From the NCBI RefSeq assembly GCF_050003625.1, contig NC_134398.1, positions 124,001-188,000 on the forward strand: 64,000 nt of DNA, written 5' to 3'. The stretch is from Haematobia irritans (lineage: Eukaryota; Arthropoda; Insecta; Diptera; Muscidae). Below are positions 63,957-64,000 of the stretch, in pieces; within the stretch, counting starts at the first letter, position 1; every line of letters begins with the position of its first letter. Below the pieces are notes generated by a model, which saw only the letters and a list, made by a program, of their open reading frames with translations, had not been told where the DNA came from and did not search any database. The translations under genes were made by a program, and so were the position numbers.

Positions 63957-64000
<44 letters not shown>
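63951..64000. repeat. TA dinucleotide microsatellite
   Basis: Uninterrupted (AT)n from about 63957 to the window end; its real length is cut off. Confidence 0.95.

Overview
The window is nuclear DNA of a higher fly. The anchor is a complete KDM5/little imaginal discs (lid) gene on the minus strand. The dispersed repeats (the roughly 150-bp 'tatgggagctatatctaaat' units, a tRNA-derived SINE with a CCTAA tail, and Gypsy, Jockey, Tc1, hAT and TAA-targeting MITE families) look like those of calyptrate/muscid flies; species is not determinable by eye. Host genes are sparse and the rest is layered transposon sequence, much of it nested.

Layout. 1-2540: fragments of a Jockey-type LINE plus four copies of one ~240-bp TAA-targeting MITE, one inserted inside another. 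4108-4977: a small secreted-protein gene (minus). 6295-6838: a TA-flanked MITE. 9217-14547: lid (minus), whose two short introns are stop-free and in frame, so the gene looks like one ORF. 14548-21358: repeat relics, including a hAT-like MITE with a near-perfect 8-bp target duplication. 21359-26791 (plus): two joinable 5' exons of an unidentified acidic protein; their intron holds a full-length Gypsy-type element (family A, 189-bp LTRs identical by eye, YVDE in place of YxDD in reverse transcriptase). 26820-29128: a P-element/THAP9-like transposase remnant (minus) split by a 1.4-kb TIR element. 29812-31731: a foldback element inside a MITE relic, then a hAT element with a perfect 8-bp TSD inside another MITE.

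31940-42654: two more copies of the 1.4-kb TIR element. The second is split by a tandem LTR-internal-LTR-internal-LTR array of Gypsy family B. Both internal regions have lost protease, RT and RNase H but keep one intact 959-codon ORF fusing Gag to integrase. 43633-51836: a perfect-looking 4,102-bp tandem duplication that repeats the five 3' exons of a coiled-coil/Cys-rich host gene together with most of a family B LTR. 51247-57373: a full-length family B element with a gag/pol -1 frameshift heptamer; it sits inside a Tc1-like remnant in an intron of the same gene. 58449-58937: further upstream exons of that gene.

59394-64000: a SINE with 11-bp target duplication, a four-unit 153-bp tandem repeat, a 1.6-kb Tc1-like element with long TIRs and a dead transposase, and a terminal TA microsatellite.

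How the parts relate: the full-length family B element encodes the RT that the two Gag-integrase copies lack, and all share the same LTR, primer site and polypurine tract, so a helper/satellite relation is plausible (inference). The retroelements in host genes lie in introns and run antisense (family A in the 21-27 kb gene) or sense (family B in the 44-59 kb gene) to the host.
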